Below, one piece after another: positions 53,801-64,000 of a DNA stretch of 64,000 nucleotides. Made by a program: the position numbers and the translations under genes. Positions within the stretch are counted from its first letter, which is position 1; the number at the start of each line of letters is the position of its first letter. The notes under the pieces are model-generated. The model did not search any database, was not told the DNA's origin, and saw only the letters and a list, made by a program, of their open reading frames with translations. The DNA lies in NCBI GenBank assembly GCA_949316495.1, contig OX439003.1, positions 41,256,725-41,320,724 of the forward strand, read 5' to 3'. The DNA is from Amphiduros pacificus (Eukaryota > Annelida > Polychaeta > Phyllodocida > Hesionidae).

Positions 53801-55681
53801 TTAAAAATTACATGGTTACATACCTTTCCTGTATGTAACAAGGAATAAAAATGCATTTGTTTATCATTCAATAGTGAGTTGACAACCTATCCCTACGTAA
53901 GAAGCCGATTCTATGCCAGTGAGCTAATTCAGGCAATTTACACATTAATTTCGCAAATGATCATTAATTTCGCAAATGATCATTAATTTCGCAATTGATC
54001 ATTATGTTTTTGTAAGATCTACATTGAAAGTGATATGAATTAGAATATCAGTAGTGCCCACAAAGGTCATCCTGCAAATGAGACAAATGTGAAGTAGATT
54101 GCAATTGTTTTATACGAAGATTGTTTTAAGTTGTTTTATACGAAGATAACATGAACACATTATATTCTAATTCTTTCCATACAAGATATTATCATTTCAT
54201 ATTTTGACAACCATATTTTTTAAGCCAACATAGGCACACATTCTAGTATATATTAATAAGAGCTTAAGATGGTAGCTCCAAGCATTATTATGGTATACTG
54301 ACCCTCATTTTACACAACTCTTTAGAAACAAAGAATTCATTTTTGTATTTCAAAATTGAATATATCTATATTCTCATTGTATTTTTTTTTGTATTTTCCG
54401 TATCACTCCACAAAAACACATATCAACAGATCAATGAGGACTTCTTCAGCGAAATCCTGTCAATGTTTTAATTTCTCCAGGTGATTCTGTAAAACATTGT
54501 ATGAATAGAAGCTCTAATGTTACTACTCCAAGGGATAGACCATTTATCACTGAGCCTGAGCTTGTGGAGACAATGAGGATATTTTTCCAATGAGGAAAAT
54601 CTCGATACCTTTTTCAAGCAATACCTCCATATTTTCTTCCTCTAATATTAAAGGGGCGTACTCATATATTTTACTGATTTAAACATCTATCTTTTTTCCA
54701 CTTATATGTTAGTGTTCTCTTGTATTTTTTACATTAATTCACTGTGTCCCACATGAATGATCATCGGTCCATCCTTAACCTAAATTCGATTTTATTACTC
54801 ATCTATCTCATATATCCATTACCAAAACACATAGCTTCTTTCTGGTATCATTTTATTTTCCCCATTACCTTGATTATCAATTAACTTATTTCATATTATT
54901 TTATTATAAAGGTCACCCACCTTAAAACTAAAAAAAAGATATGTGCATCACAATAGGACACAGCAAACATTGTTCACTCAGTAATTAGGCGGGATTATCT
55001 TTCTGATCTCTTTACTGCATAAATAATGACCTTTTGGGCCTGGAATAGAGCTGACTGAATTATATTCGGTTAAATAAACGAGACAAGAGTTGTGGATGTG
55101 TTTCTATATTTATTTGGCACGCAGCGGATTGTTGCACCAAGATAGTTTGGAGGAGCCATTCTCACCCCCAGATATTCTATATGTGTAGCCCGTTCCTATA
55201 TCACACCGAATTAAGCAATTGAACATTTGCTGTCGTAATGATGGGTGGGAGAACCGGCTGTACCAAATGGCCTCATGTCTCAATATAGTGCTTATTTGTA
55301 CTGTTGACAGGTATCCATGCCAGTATTGACGCTTGGGGCCCCTGAAGGGGGAATATCTATGTCATTATTGATGGAGAAGGCTCCTGTAGGAAAATCAATG
55401 TTTTCAAACTGAAAAAATACTTAAAAGTCAAAGATGAAAATGCATTTTTTTTTATAAATACAAATTATCAAAGGTATATTTATATCGTAATTGCAATAAT
55501 TTGATATGATGGAAATTAGTCGTAGTAAGAATAATGTTATTAGTCTTAGTAAGAATAATGTTTCATTGATATTATAATTTTGTAAAACTACAAAATGATA
55601 ATGTGCAGCGTTGATGATGTCAATCTCCTGGCTTAACTCTATTCTGAATTATTGTGATATACTTACTTCATGAACTCCATC
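53801..55681. other. No gene; small tandem at 53942-54004
   Basis: Three and a half copies of a 19-bp unit CATTAATTTCGCAAATGAT lie at 53942-54004, and a 22-bp duplication lies near 55515-55560. The rest is AT-rich with nothing recognisable. Confidence 0.5.
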
Positions 55682-55900
55682 CAGCCTTGTAGCTCAGCGG
55701 TATCCTCCGCGTGGATTAAGAATTGATAGATAATTGGCGTTAAAATACATGTGTACTCAATCCCTGCAAGGTCATGCTATAAAGGCTTGGCCAACAGGGA
55801 GACAGTATTCATCATATGACCACAGAGAGAGGCTTACCCTGACAATGAGTCATTAACCCTGTAGAGTAAGGTTCACAAAACCATCACTAGCCATCACTCC
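55682..55900 (+). mobile_element. Possible tRNA-derived SINE of another family
   Basis: GCCTTGTAGCTCAGCGGTAT resembles a tRNA acceptor and D arm, and TGTACTCAATCCCTGCAAGG about 65 bp later resembles a T arm whose end pairs with the start. A non-tRNA body may follow to about 55900. Only one copy is seen, so the family is not established. Confidence 0.35.
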
Positions 55901-56030
55901 TCAAGATACAGAATTGGGTTCACTCAAATTGAATCATCAGTCCCGATAAATCCCAGTGAGATACAACCAAATTGGTAAGAGAATGAGAGATAGCATACTA
56001 TATAGTCATTTCTAAAAGCTGTGATTAATG

Positions 56031-56032
<2 letters not shown>
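55901..56032. other. Short spacer
   Basis: AT-rich sequence before a TA tract. Confidence 0.4.

Positions 56033-56067
<35 letters not shown>
56033..56067. repeat. (TA)n microsatellite, short
   Basis: About 17 uninterrupted TA units. Confidence 0.95.
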
Positions 56068-56070
<3 letters not shown>

Positions 56071-59063
56071 GCCACAAATATACATAAATATAGAATATAC
56101 ATTCAAGATGAAGTTATCCCAGGGACCCTTGGGTCATGATGTAAAAGTTTAATCTGCTATTGATTCAAATGAGAGAAAAGCATGCTTTACAGAATACCAA
56201 CATAGGCCAAGATACTGTTATTAAGAATGAGCTGCAATTAATGATCCACAATATGAGATTTGCCTTGATTCATTAAAGATTGCTCACCAATTGGAACTCT
56301 GCCTGAGGCCACCGTGGAAGGCCTGGGACCTCATTGAAAGGCTTGTCCAACAACTGAAAAACAAACATGAGGCCAAAATATACTTAATCGTATATTTGGT
56401 ATCACAATAGGGTATGTACTGACACTTATATACGAATAGAAATAATATTTAGGACCTCTAGACGTGATTTTGTGTTTGTTTGGTTTTTGTTTTCACGAGA
56501 TTTTATAAACACCACATCCTCGTTATTCTTAGGTGTAAGGAACATATGTATAATACAGCTGGGACAAAACCTATTTCAAAAAGCACCATTCATTATAGGT
56601 ACTTGTGTCTGCGATTCTCTTGTTTCCAAAAGGAAGCAGTCCAAACTGGTCATTGTCTGGCCACTGTGTCATAACTGAGTGCATGTGTCCTACACAAAGG
56701 CTGAGCGCCATGACCTCAATATATTGGCACCAAGGGACACAATGAAGCATCCATTCATCCTATATGACATGGCAAGACAAAAAATAATCTTCATGCGTTG
56801 CGCTCTACGTGATATACGTGGCGGTTTATTGGGACACCGTGTAGTGGTGTGTGCGTGCATGTAGGATACATGGTTTGAATGACATGCTAACGTCAGACAG
56901 TGCGTGAAAATGTTACAGGCCATTGTATGACACCTACAAGACGCTCACTGGAGCATGAACACATCAAAGAGAAAACCGCCACTACAGGTATGTGGGAAGC
57001 ATGGAGCTTGCCAAGCTGTGAACATAGCCCACTATCATATGGTACACTGTCTTTGTGTCTCAGTTCTCCCAGACTCGGTCAACAGCAGGCACTTTCCTTA
57101 GAAGACAAATATTTATAGTCCCGTGCAAGCTCTTCTGTCTTTATAAACATGAAAAGGTGGCCATGTATCCATGACATCATCCATAAAGTGATAAAGTGCC
57201 CTGGTCGTTCACCACCCTTGAACCGCTTATAAAAATAGGTATAACTTTCGTCCTAGTTTATTTATAGGTTCATTTGCATATTCATTTGCATATTCACTTT
57301 GATCAGAAATATGTTTGGACTTGGTCCATTTTTTAAAAAGAGAATTAAAAGCACATTTTCCTCATATATGAAAAAAGCTTATAAATTACCCTTGTGTACA
57401 CTTGATAATATTCTGTAGTCATTATAGTCATGATCATGGTCAATTTCGAATTGAAGCCATCAGATCAACTGCACTTCCAATTCTAAATGCTTAAAATATC
57501 ACATTTGAATGATGTCCAGATCTTAATTTTATGTGATTGATATCTATAAATTATGTGCGTTACGCCAAATAAAGTATGTACTCGATAAAGCATGGAAGTT
57601 GGCAATCAGATTGTTAAACCCAGAATGCACTGCGAAAGGAAACAAAGAGTTTTCCGCTGTTTAGAAATATCTGTATCATTACATCATGTACGTGGGAAAT
57701 TTTGCAGAGACCAAATCACAATATCTCTAAGTACTTTAGGAAGGGAACCTTTGTATGAACTGCTTAATATGTTATATATGATGTGACCTTTTATGGACAT
57801 TCTAGAAGAGGTCTATAGGTGTTATTATAATGGCAAATTTATCAGTTCATTCTTCTCATAACGATGGATAATTAAACCCTTTAAAAGGGTCAAAGTTCTT
57901 TTTTTGATATTGCAAACGATACCGTTGTTCATATATTAAGGTGGATGATAATGTTAAAATTTTACAATGTAGAAGGCACAAGTCTGTTTTGTCACTGCTG
58001 ACCTTTTGGGTGACATCCAAATGGCTTCCTTCTGTTGTCAAAATCGATAAAATCAATTCTGTATGGCCATCGATGATGCATTGTGAAACAACATACCAGT
58101 TTTTGTCATATGGCTTTCAACAAATTGCCTGAAAAGAAAGTAATTTAATCGATGATTTGGTGACCTACTTGTCAGCCTATACCGTCAAGATTTGAATGCT
58201 TCAATGAAATATTTATATCTTGTATGTGTCTACATTGTTAACAGGAAGCAGTTTCTAACCAAAACTCGGGTAGGCTCATGGATTTTCTACACTTCTAATT
58301 GTCAGTACATGATCACATGATTAAAAAGTTTTGTTCCAAAAGGTCAAAGGTCAAGGTCACTCTAGAATGATACACAACAAGCCTTATTCCAGTGTTGGAG
58401 TACTACCTAAAAACCTCACATGATGGATATTGTATATCATCTTTTAAACACAGACTGCGCAATCATAAATCTTATATTTTGAAAAAAATGGCAATTAAGG
58501 CAAAATATTTGATGTTATCTTGTCCTTACGTACGATATAGATACAGTCAGAATTATCTGAGAACGTTCCTAGTCTGTGGTATGGTTCGGGGAACCCAGAT
58601 TTGAGGCTGATATGGTGTATCTGCATGAACCATATTCTATGCTGCGATTAATCAACACCGCCTGAATACCTGTATGCACAACCATCAGCTTATGGCATCA
58701 TCATGTCGCCATTAATGGCCCGCCTCTCCTCTTGTTGGATATTAAGGGATCTGATCAGCAACCACACGTTCAAGGCTAACGAGGAGACCTTCAGGCTTAA
58801 CTGCAATGAACCTATAGCCATTTAGCAATGTACCTGCTGTCATTTTCCTCAATTCGGTTTGTCAGATTAGGGGAATATTGCGGCTAACTAAAAGTGTGCC
58901 GCGTATATATATTTATAAATACGATGTTGATTTGTAATTAGTTTTCTGTCACCATCTGTCCAACTGAATTGCAGCCATCTTGACTTCAGATTAATGTTTC
59001 TGGGTTTATATGAATACGGTTGGGTGGGAGATCCTTCATACAGGAAACACACTGGTGGCTTCC
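56068..59063. other. No gene recognised
   Basis: AT-rich DNA with only short chance frames. Confidence 0.5.
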
Positions 59064-59095
59064 GTGTGTGTGTGTGGGGGGGGGGGGGGAGGGGG
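59064..59095 (+). repeat. (TG)n then poly-G tract
   Basis: A TG run leads into 14 consecutive G (59076-59089), then A and five more G. It has strong G-quadruplex potential and is likely length-variable. Confidence 0.9.
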
Positions 59096-59583
59096 TGGAT
59101 GTGGGCAGTGGTATATCTTAATATGTCACACAAACCCCATCCAACTGCCGTGATGAAAGTCACAAGGAAAGATGCAGATTTGGGGTGCTGAGAGGAGAAC
59201 ACTTTGAAAGATGACTCTTTATCGAGATTAAATAATCCTATGAAATCGATATTTGTCTTTAACGGAATGCAGACCCAATAATATAAACATGACCGTTGCC
59301 TTGTACAAAATCCACCATATTTTCTTTTTAATGATTACGATATCCGATAGATAGAGCTACATGATTCGTGACATAGTTTAGATAATGATTTTGATATTTG
59401 TGAAATGCTTAAAGTTGTATTGTACATTTATCTTTGGTATGTTTAACCTGTAAACAATTACTTAACCATATGATGTTTTCAAAATAATGTATAACTGTTG
59501 GTATGATATCTATTCAAGGTTTGCTTGAACTTTGATCACAAGGAATGACCTACAAACAGCCTAACTAAACCAGTGTCCCACGT
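59096..59583. other. No gene recognised
   Basis: Plain sequence without a supported feature. Confidence 0.5.
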
Positions 59584-59820
59584 ACTGGTTAAAGCTCTCA
59601 TGAAATCATAGAGGTCATAGACAAATTACAGATATTTGGAGTATGTTTACGTGATATGTGTTTACGATACACCTGCCATGATTATTGTGTTTCACTGAAA
59701 GTGCCTAGTACTATCATGTTTGTACTCATGTAACCATTGTTGCAGCCTGTAAGTGTATTGTACTATAAGACAAATGCTAAATTACAAAGCCAGATCACTC
59801 CAGTGTCCCAATCTGAAGGT
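59584..59820 (+). repeat. Dispersed repeat, copy 2
   Basis: Shares CATGAAATCATAGAGGTCA, GAAAGTGCCTAGTACTA and GATCACTCCAGTGTCCCA in the same order and orientation with 1286-1608. It is shorter by about 85 bp. The class is unknown. Confidence 0.55.
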
Positions 59821-61472
59821 ACCCCTACCTTTAGTAAGTGTGTGAAAGTGTTTACATTAAAATCCCGATGCCAGACTCTTTACATAACCTAAATATTTTT
59901 AACGATTTTGCTTGCACCAAACAAATGTGAACTGGCATCATGCTGAGAAAACATTCTTGGTCATATAAATGGGATGGGTGGTCACTTTGACGTCTTAAAT
60001 AGAGGCCATTCATACCTATGAGCACTATTACTACACATATCTTGTTCATTCAAATCATGTATCATTTGATACCCAAAAAAATGATTGCAATAATTAACAT
60101 GTTTTGGAAGTATCAAAATTCTATTTCTATATCCTTAATATTGATAAAACAGTGAAACCTAAAACTACATATATAGTTTGTGACATCATTTCCAAGAAGT
60201 GAGCTGTGTACACGTGAGCGCATCCACTTTTAGTTTATCATAGATGGTACATCATGGACAAGATCAAACATTAAAACTATTTTAAAGCATGACATTTTTT
60301 AGAGTAAAAAAATGGACACTGGTACCGAGGAAGAGCTTCTGAAAAGTGTATATAACTCTGAGGATATATGGCAAGTTGGAGACTTTTTAATGCATTTTAG
60401 ATGTCTGTCAATTTTTATTGGTCAATGCAGACATCAAACTCAATACATTGGCAGAGGCCATCAATTGTCATATTTCGATAAATCGTGTTTTTACTACTGC
60501 GTTTAAGTGAATATGATGAAAAAATATGTTCCAAGTGTTTCAGATTTGCTATAAGTTGGTTGACCATGATAATTTTTGTTTATATTTTACCTATAACATT
60601 GACGACATAACATTTAGCAGAAACGCAAATGTACATTGTTGATCCAATATATCAATATAGCCAGATTCTATTCCTCAATACACACACTGCTGTGTGAAAT
60701 GACCTCATTGAGTTCAATGTCCTTTCATGACTGAGATGGGTACACCCATGAAAGATTGTGAGAGGTTCACGTAGATAGCGCCATTGTCTGTGACATCATA
60801 ATTGTATCTCAGTGATTATATTAGGCAGTCTTCCCTGAAAAATTACTTTACAATATACATAAAGTACCAGATATCTCTTTCAATGACCTGCTTTCCCCAG
60901 AGCCTGGAGTTGAAATGTAGCCAGACCAAGACGGCATTTCTGTCTTTTTTGGCTATGGAAAGAGATGCCATCCATGAGTTGTAGCCTGAAGAGGTGAGTA
61001 CAGTTCAAAAAGTATTAAACAGGACTCCAAGGGCTATATCTGAATCATCGGTAAATAACAATTCTGCCTAAGATATATTGAACTCCTAATGAACATGTAT
61101 ACAAGGTTTTGACTGATATATCCAATAGAGCCTGAGGTGTTTTTTCTTATATGATGAAGTTTTCTTCTTGTACTCATGGCTAATCATATTAGCTGCATGT
61201 GAAAGTAGCCAGCCTTGCAGCAAACTACCTTTACACTAAACATTAAAGTAATTAATGTAATTAAAGGGATTTTATTTGGTGCAGTGGTATTTTGTAGCCA
61301 TACAAAGCTTAGAAATATCTCCTGCCATACTGGCTGACCTTTGGCTAGTTTTCTGCTAATAAGGTCTCTGTATCCTATCCATAAAAGTTCATACTGTTTA
61401 ACATGACTGGTGGGATCTGAAAGTGTTATGATGTCATCCAGATAGTGGATAGTGTTGGGAAGGCTTCTTCAT
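59821..61472. other. No gene recognised
   Basis: AT-rich sequence with no supported coding frame. Confidence 0.5.
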
Positions 61473-61717
61473 AGACCTACTTATAGCAGATATAGTGCTG
61501 CTAAATTGTCATGTCGCAGGTCCTTGACATGACAACCTACCCGGTCACAGATTTACAAGGACAATGGGTTCACCCTTTTGGCACAGGCCTTAGCTCATAT
61601 GTGAAATTGTATCATGAATGCAATCTGCACGGCCGGGAATCAAACCCACGACCTTTGGATCACCACAGAGCAACTGGTGCTAATAAGCTGGCGCTCTAAC
61701 CAACTGCGCCACGGTCT
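61473..61717 (-). mobile_element. tRNA-derived SINE, minus strand, tail missing
   Basis: Reverse complement of the main SINE family. The head, with A-box GGCGCAGTTGGTTAGAGCGC and B-box GGGTTTGATTCCC, is at about 61630-61717 and the body runs to TGCTATAAGTAGGTCT at 61473. The 3' tail present in the copy at 18731 is absent. Confidence 0.8.
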
Positions 61718-62099
61718 AGTGTCATCAACGCTACCTTTAATGTCACCCTCCAAATTTTAACATTCATAACAATATCCACATGTTATCATTTTCCATATTT
61801 ATTAACACAGTAATATTAATTCATAATTTTTGTCAGAAACTTATTCTACATACAATTAACTATAAGTTTCCCAAAGTTTTATTCTTATGAATTAACCTCA
61901 TTAATTAATTAGTAAAAGGCCATTAATATAGTTGTTTACCAAAACTCTGACAGTTTGGAATGTGTTTGGGAGTCATGGAATGTGTTGACTCGGCAAAATG
62001 TTCAGCTCTGCTCCCCTACCAACCTGTTCCCAAATAGGGTCCCGGCTTCTAACAGCTGCTAAAGTTAGTCCCTCATTAACATGGTCCTTAGGTTCACAG

Positions 62100-62240
62100 C
62101 AGCCTATTTGCATGGATTATAATTATTTAACTCAGAATTTAGTTATATCAGCCAATCAGGTGGTCTAGGAGATGAGCCAGCTTTCAGCTGAGCTTAGCTC
62201 TGCTCAAGGGGAGTTTAAAACCTTGCAGCAGAAGTTGGGC
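62100..62240 (+). promoter_or_regulatory. Candidate promoter: octamer, CCAAT, TATA-like box
   Basis: In order: CTATTTGCATGG (octamer ATTTGCAT at about 62106), AGCCAATCAGG (CCAAT at about 62152) and GAGTTTAAAACC (TATA-like at about 62213), then a likely start near 62240. The spacing is that of a compact RNA polymerase II promoter. Two small ORFs follow on the same strand. Confidence 0.4.
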
Positions 62241-62462
62241 TCAGAAAACCTTGGAAGCTGTTCTCACCATACAACTTTTGTATTGAGAAAAAAACCAAGT
62301 TTCCTTCATACTATGATGGTCTTAGACTTATTATACTGAAGAAGTAAAGATCCTATGGGCCCAGAAGTTGTGACAACCAGTTTACTTCAATGATAGCAGC
62401 GCTATAAGATCTCCATCGGCCTCTGCTTTCCTGTTTTTTTCTGGTGGTGAGATGGTGGAATC

Positions 62463-62657
62463 ATGGAATTTCCACTTTGGACGCTTGATGTGGAAGAAGC
62501 ATTCCTCAGGCCACTCATCTATCTGAAACCCATGCTGGTTGCTGACACTCTAAAATGTGACTGTAAGAGGGTGATTCCTGTCATGCCTATGAAGGTCAAG
62601 CAGATGGAGCAGCCTGAGTGGATTCCACCCCCATGTTCCGAGGACTGGGATGAATAG
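62463..62657 (+). CDS. Small ORF, 64 residues, unknown
   Basis: The ATG at 62463 has A at -3 and G at +4, a good Kozak context. The protein has a hydrophobic middle (FLRPLIYLKPMLVADTL), a Lys/Met-rich segment and an acidic Pro-rich end (PPPCSEDWDE). It follows the octamer/CCAAT/TATA cluster by about 250 bp and precedes another small ORF by 112 bp on the same strand. It is not recognised. It could be an exon of a spliced gene, since an acceptor-like TTATTCTTCAG ends at about 62670 just after its stop. Small size makes chance possible, but the context raises its standing. Confidence 0.3.
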   Translation: MEFPLWTLDVEEAFLRPLIYLKPMLVADTLKCDCKRVIPVMPMKVKQMEQPEWIPPPCSEDWDE

Positions 62658-62769
62658 ATTTATTCTTCAGCAGTGTCTCCATGATGGCACCTACAAAGGT
62701 TTATTATTTCATTGAAAATGTAAATGTTTGTTATAATTGTTAAGCAGGGTGTATTGTTGAAAGTTTTAA

Positions 62770-63033
62770 ATGTCAAAACCTGCAACTGAATCTAGACAAC
62801 TTAACATATCAGCTGAATTAGGTTCAATTAGAGGTTTGCTTGAAGGTCTGGCCAGACTCTTCAAAGAATCACATGTAGAATCAGCTGAACAGTTAGATTT
62901 TACCATTAATGCCATAAATAGTATTATATATATGCAAAACCTCATAAGACGCTCCTTAGCACATATTCAATACACCTCCAAACTTACCTCACCACTCATT
63001 GAAATGGCCTTCATTGTAGCAAACTTACACTAA
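62770..63033 (+). CDS. Small ORF, 87 residues, helical, unknown
   Basis: Starts MSKPATESRQLNISAELGS and reads as an almost continuous helix, with leucine- and isoleucine-rich stretches (SIRGLLEGLARLFKE, FTINAINSIIYMQNLIRRSL) and no low complexity. Codon use looks like ordinary coding sequence rather than AT-rich noise. The stop TAA at 63031 is followed about 185 bp later by CCAATAAAGG, a polyadenylation signal. With the upstream promoter-like block and the ORF at 62463 it may belong to one short transcript. The family is not recognised and no viral or transposase hallmark was seen. Confidence 0.35.
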   Translation: MSKPATESRQLNISAELGSIRGLLEGLARLFKESHVESAEQLDFTINAINSIIYMQNLIRRSLAHIQYTSKLTSPLIEMAFIVANLH

Positions 63034-63213
63034 AAGGTACCTGCCATGTTAAAACATGAATGCCATGGAGAACTTATGATTGATATTATGCATGTTATCA
63101 GTTAAACACAGTATTGCCATATTGTAACTTCATAGACTCAGTGTTTATTAGATTAGTAGTAGCGGTTAGGATTGTTAGAAAGTGGTGTGTTGTGTTGTGT
63201 TGACATGTTCACA

Positions 63214-63236
63214 TCCAATAAAGGTCATCTCTAAAA
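63214..63236 (+). terminator. Candidate polyadenylation signal
   Basis: AATAAA at about 63218, followed by GGTCATCTCT, lies 185 bp after the stop of the 87-residue ORF on the same strand. It is plausible as the 3' end of that unit. Confidence 0.35.
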
Positions 63237-63909
63237 AAGGCACTTGTAGTGTTATTTCCCTAAGAATACTATATGTTTAGCATATATGACCTGTTTCTAA
63301 GTTGATGGCCCAAGGACAGCCATGCCCTCATTTGAACATTAAAATCCATAACAATAATTTGAAATTAATATGAAAAAAATAATGTAACTCACTGACAGTA
63401 TGGACAAATATTTAACAAAATAGGTGTGGGTCACCATCTTGTTTTGCCAAATATGGCTCCATTATCCATACCAATATAATCATTAAAAATATAGTAATCT
63501 GTACCAAATATTTCACAATATCATTCGATGGCCTTGTCTCGGTAATCAGCTTTGAATATAATGTGATGATATATATCTACCAAAACATAATTCAACACAT
63601 GAATTGTACTCAATGATATTCGAATGCATAATGGTGGTAAATAAATCATTATAATTGAAATATTCATGAAAGGATCATGTTTCATCGATTTATGTATGAG
63701 TGTTTCCACCCTTTTCATTTATGTCAACTTCAAAGGCTGTTTGGTAAAGGTGATAACGTATGTATTGGAGCTCTGGATTTGGGAACATTTTCTTTATAAG
63801 CAGACATATTTTGTCCAGGGTCAATGTCACTGACCCACTTTCATTTGCCCTATTGGAAATAACTGATAACTAAATGAATAATACAAATACAATAGTTTGT
63901 GTTTGTTAT

Positions 63910-63914
<5 letters not shown>
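63237..63914. other. No gene recognised
   Basis: AT-rich sequence up to the terminal TA tract. Confidence 0.5.

Positions 63915-64000
<86 letters not shown>
63915..64000. repeat. (TA)n microsatellite running off the window
   Basis: At least 43 TA units, cut by the window end, so the true length is unknown. Confidence 0.97.

Overview
This 64 kb window looks like nuclear DNA of an invertebrate animal, most likely a mollusc or another lophotrochozoan. The grounds are high AT content, very long (TA)n microsatellites, several minisatellite arrays, small tRNA-derived SINEs whose tail resembles SINE tails common in molluscan genomes, and a long open exon preceded by a typical intron end. No bacterial, organellar or rRNA features were seen. 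The species assignment is inference.

The one strong gene is on the plus strand at 36334-39549. It is a single 3.2 kb coding exon for a low-complexity nuclear-type protein of 1071 residues. The protein has two CtBP-binding-like motifs (PLDLS and PVDLT), basic clusters, and four evenly built copies of a Trp-led helical motif (W-x-x-[LI]-[NS]-K-x-x-[VF]-x-x-[IL]-x-D) that I do not recognise from a named family. A good splice acceptor ends at 36262, so 5' untranslated exons probably lie upstream. Two consensus TATA boxes at 31.57 and 31.86 kb and a G-rich GC-box tract at 30.77 kb are candidate promoter elements.

A second, less certain unit is at about 62.1-63.2 kb on the plus strand. It has an octamer, a CCAAT box, a TATA-like box, two small open frames (64 and 87 codons) and a polyadenylation signal, packed into 1.1 kb.

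The rest is repeat-rich intergenic or intronic DNA. From left to right: a 25-bp minisatellite interrupted by a SINE whose tRNA-like head is triplicated (1-1.05 kb); a SINE at 3.1 kb; a terminal-inverted-repeat element (3.85-4.49 kb); a (TA)n tract and a 49-bp minisatellite (8 kb); a 350-bp MITE-like element with a second copy at 22.6 kb, each holding two inverted CTCF-like motifs; a 43-bp minisatellite with a homogenised centre and decayed edges (15.4-17.3 kb); an inverted SINE (18.7 kb); a 41-bp-arm stem-loop (19.9 kb); long TA and CT microsatellites (22.3-24.2 kb); 50-bp and 74/76-bp minisatellites (25.9-28.4 kb); and a pyrimidine-rich block just upstream of the gene (35.4-35.85 kb). Downstream of the gene there is mostly featureless AT-rich DNA with more TA tracts and two more SINE remnants (53.6 and 61.5 kb). 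The window ends inside a (TA)n tract.
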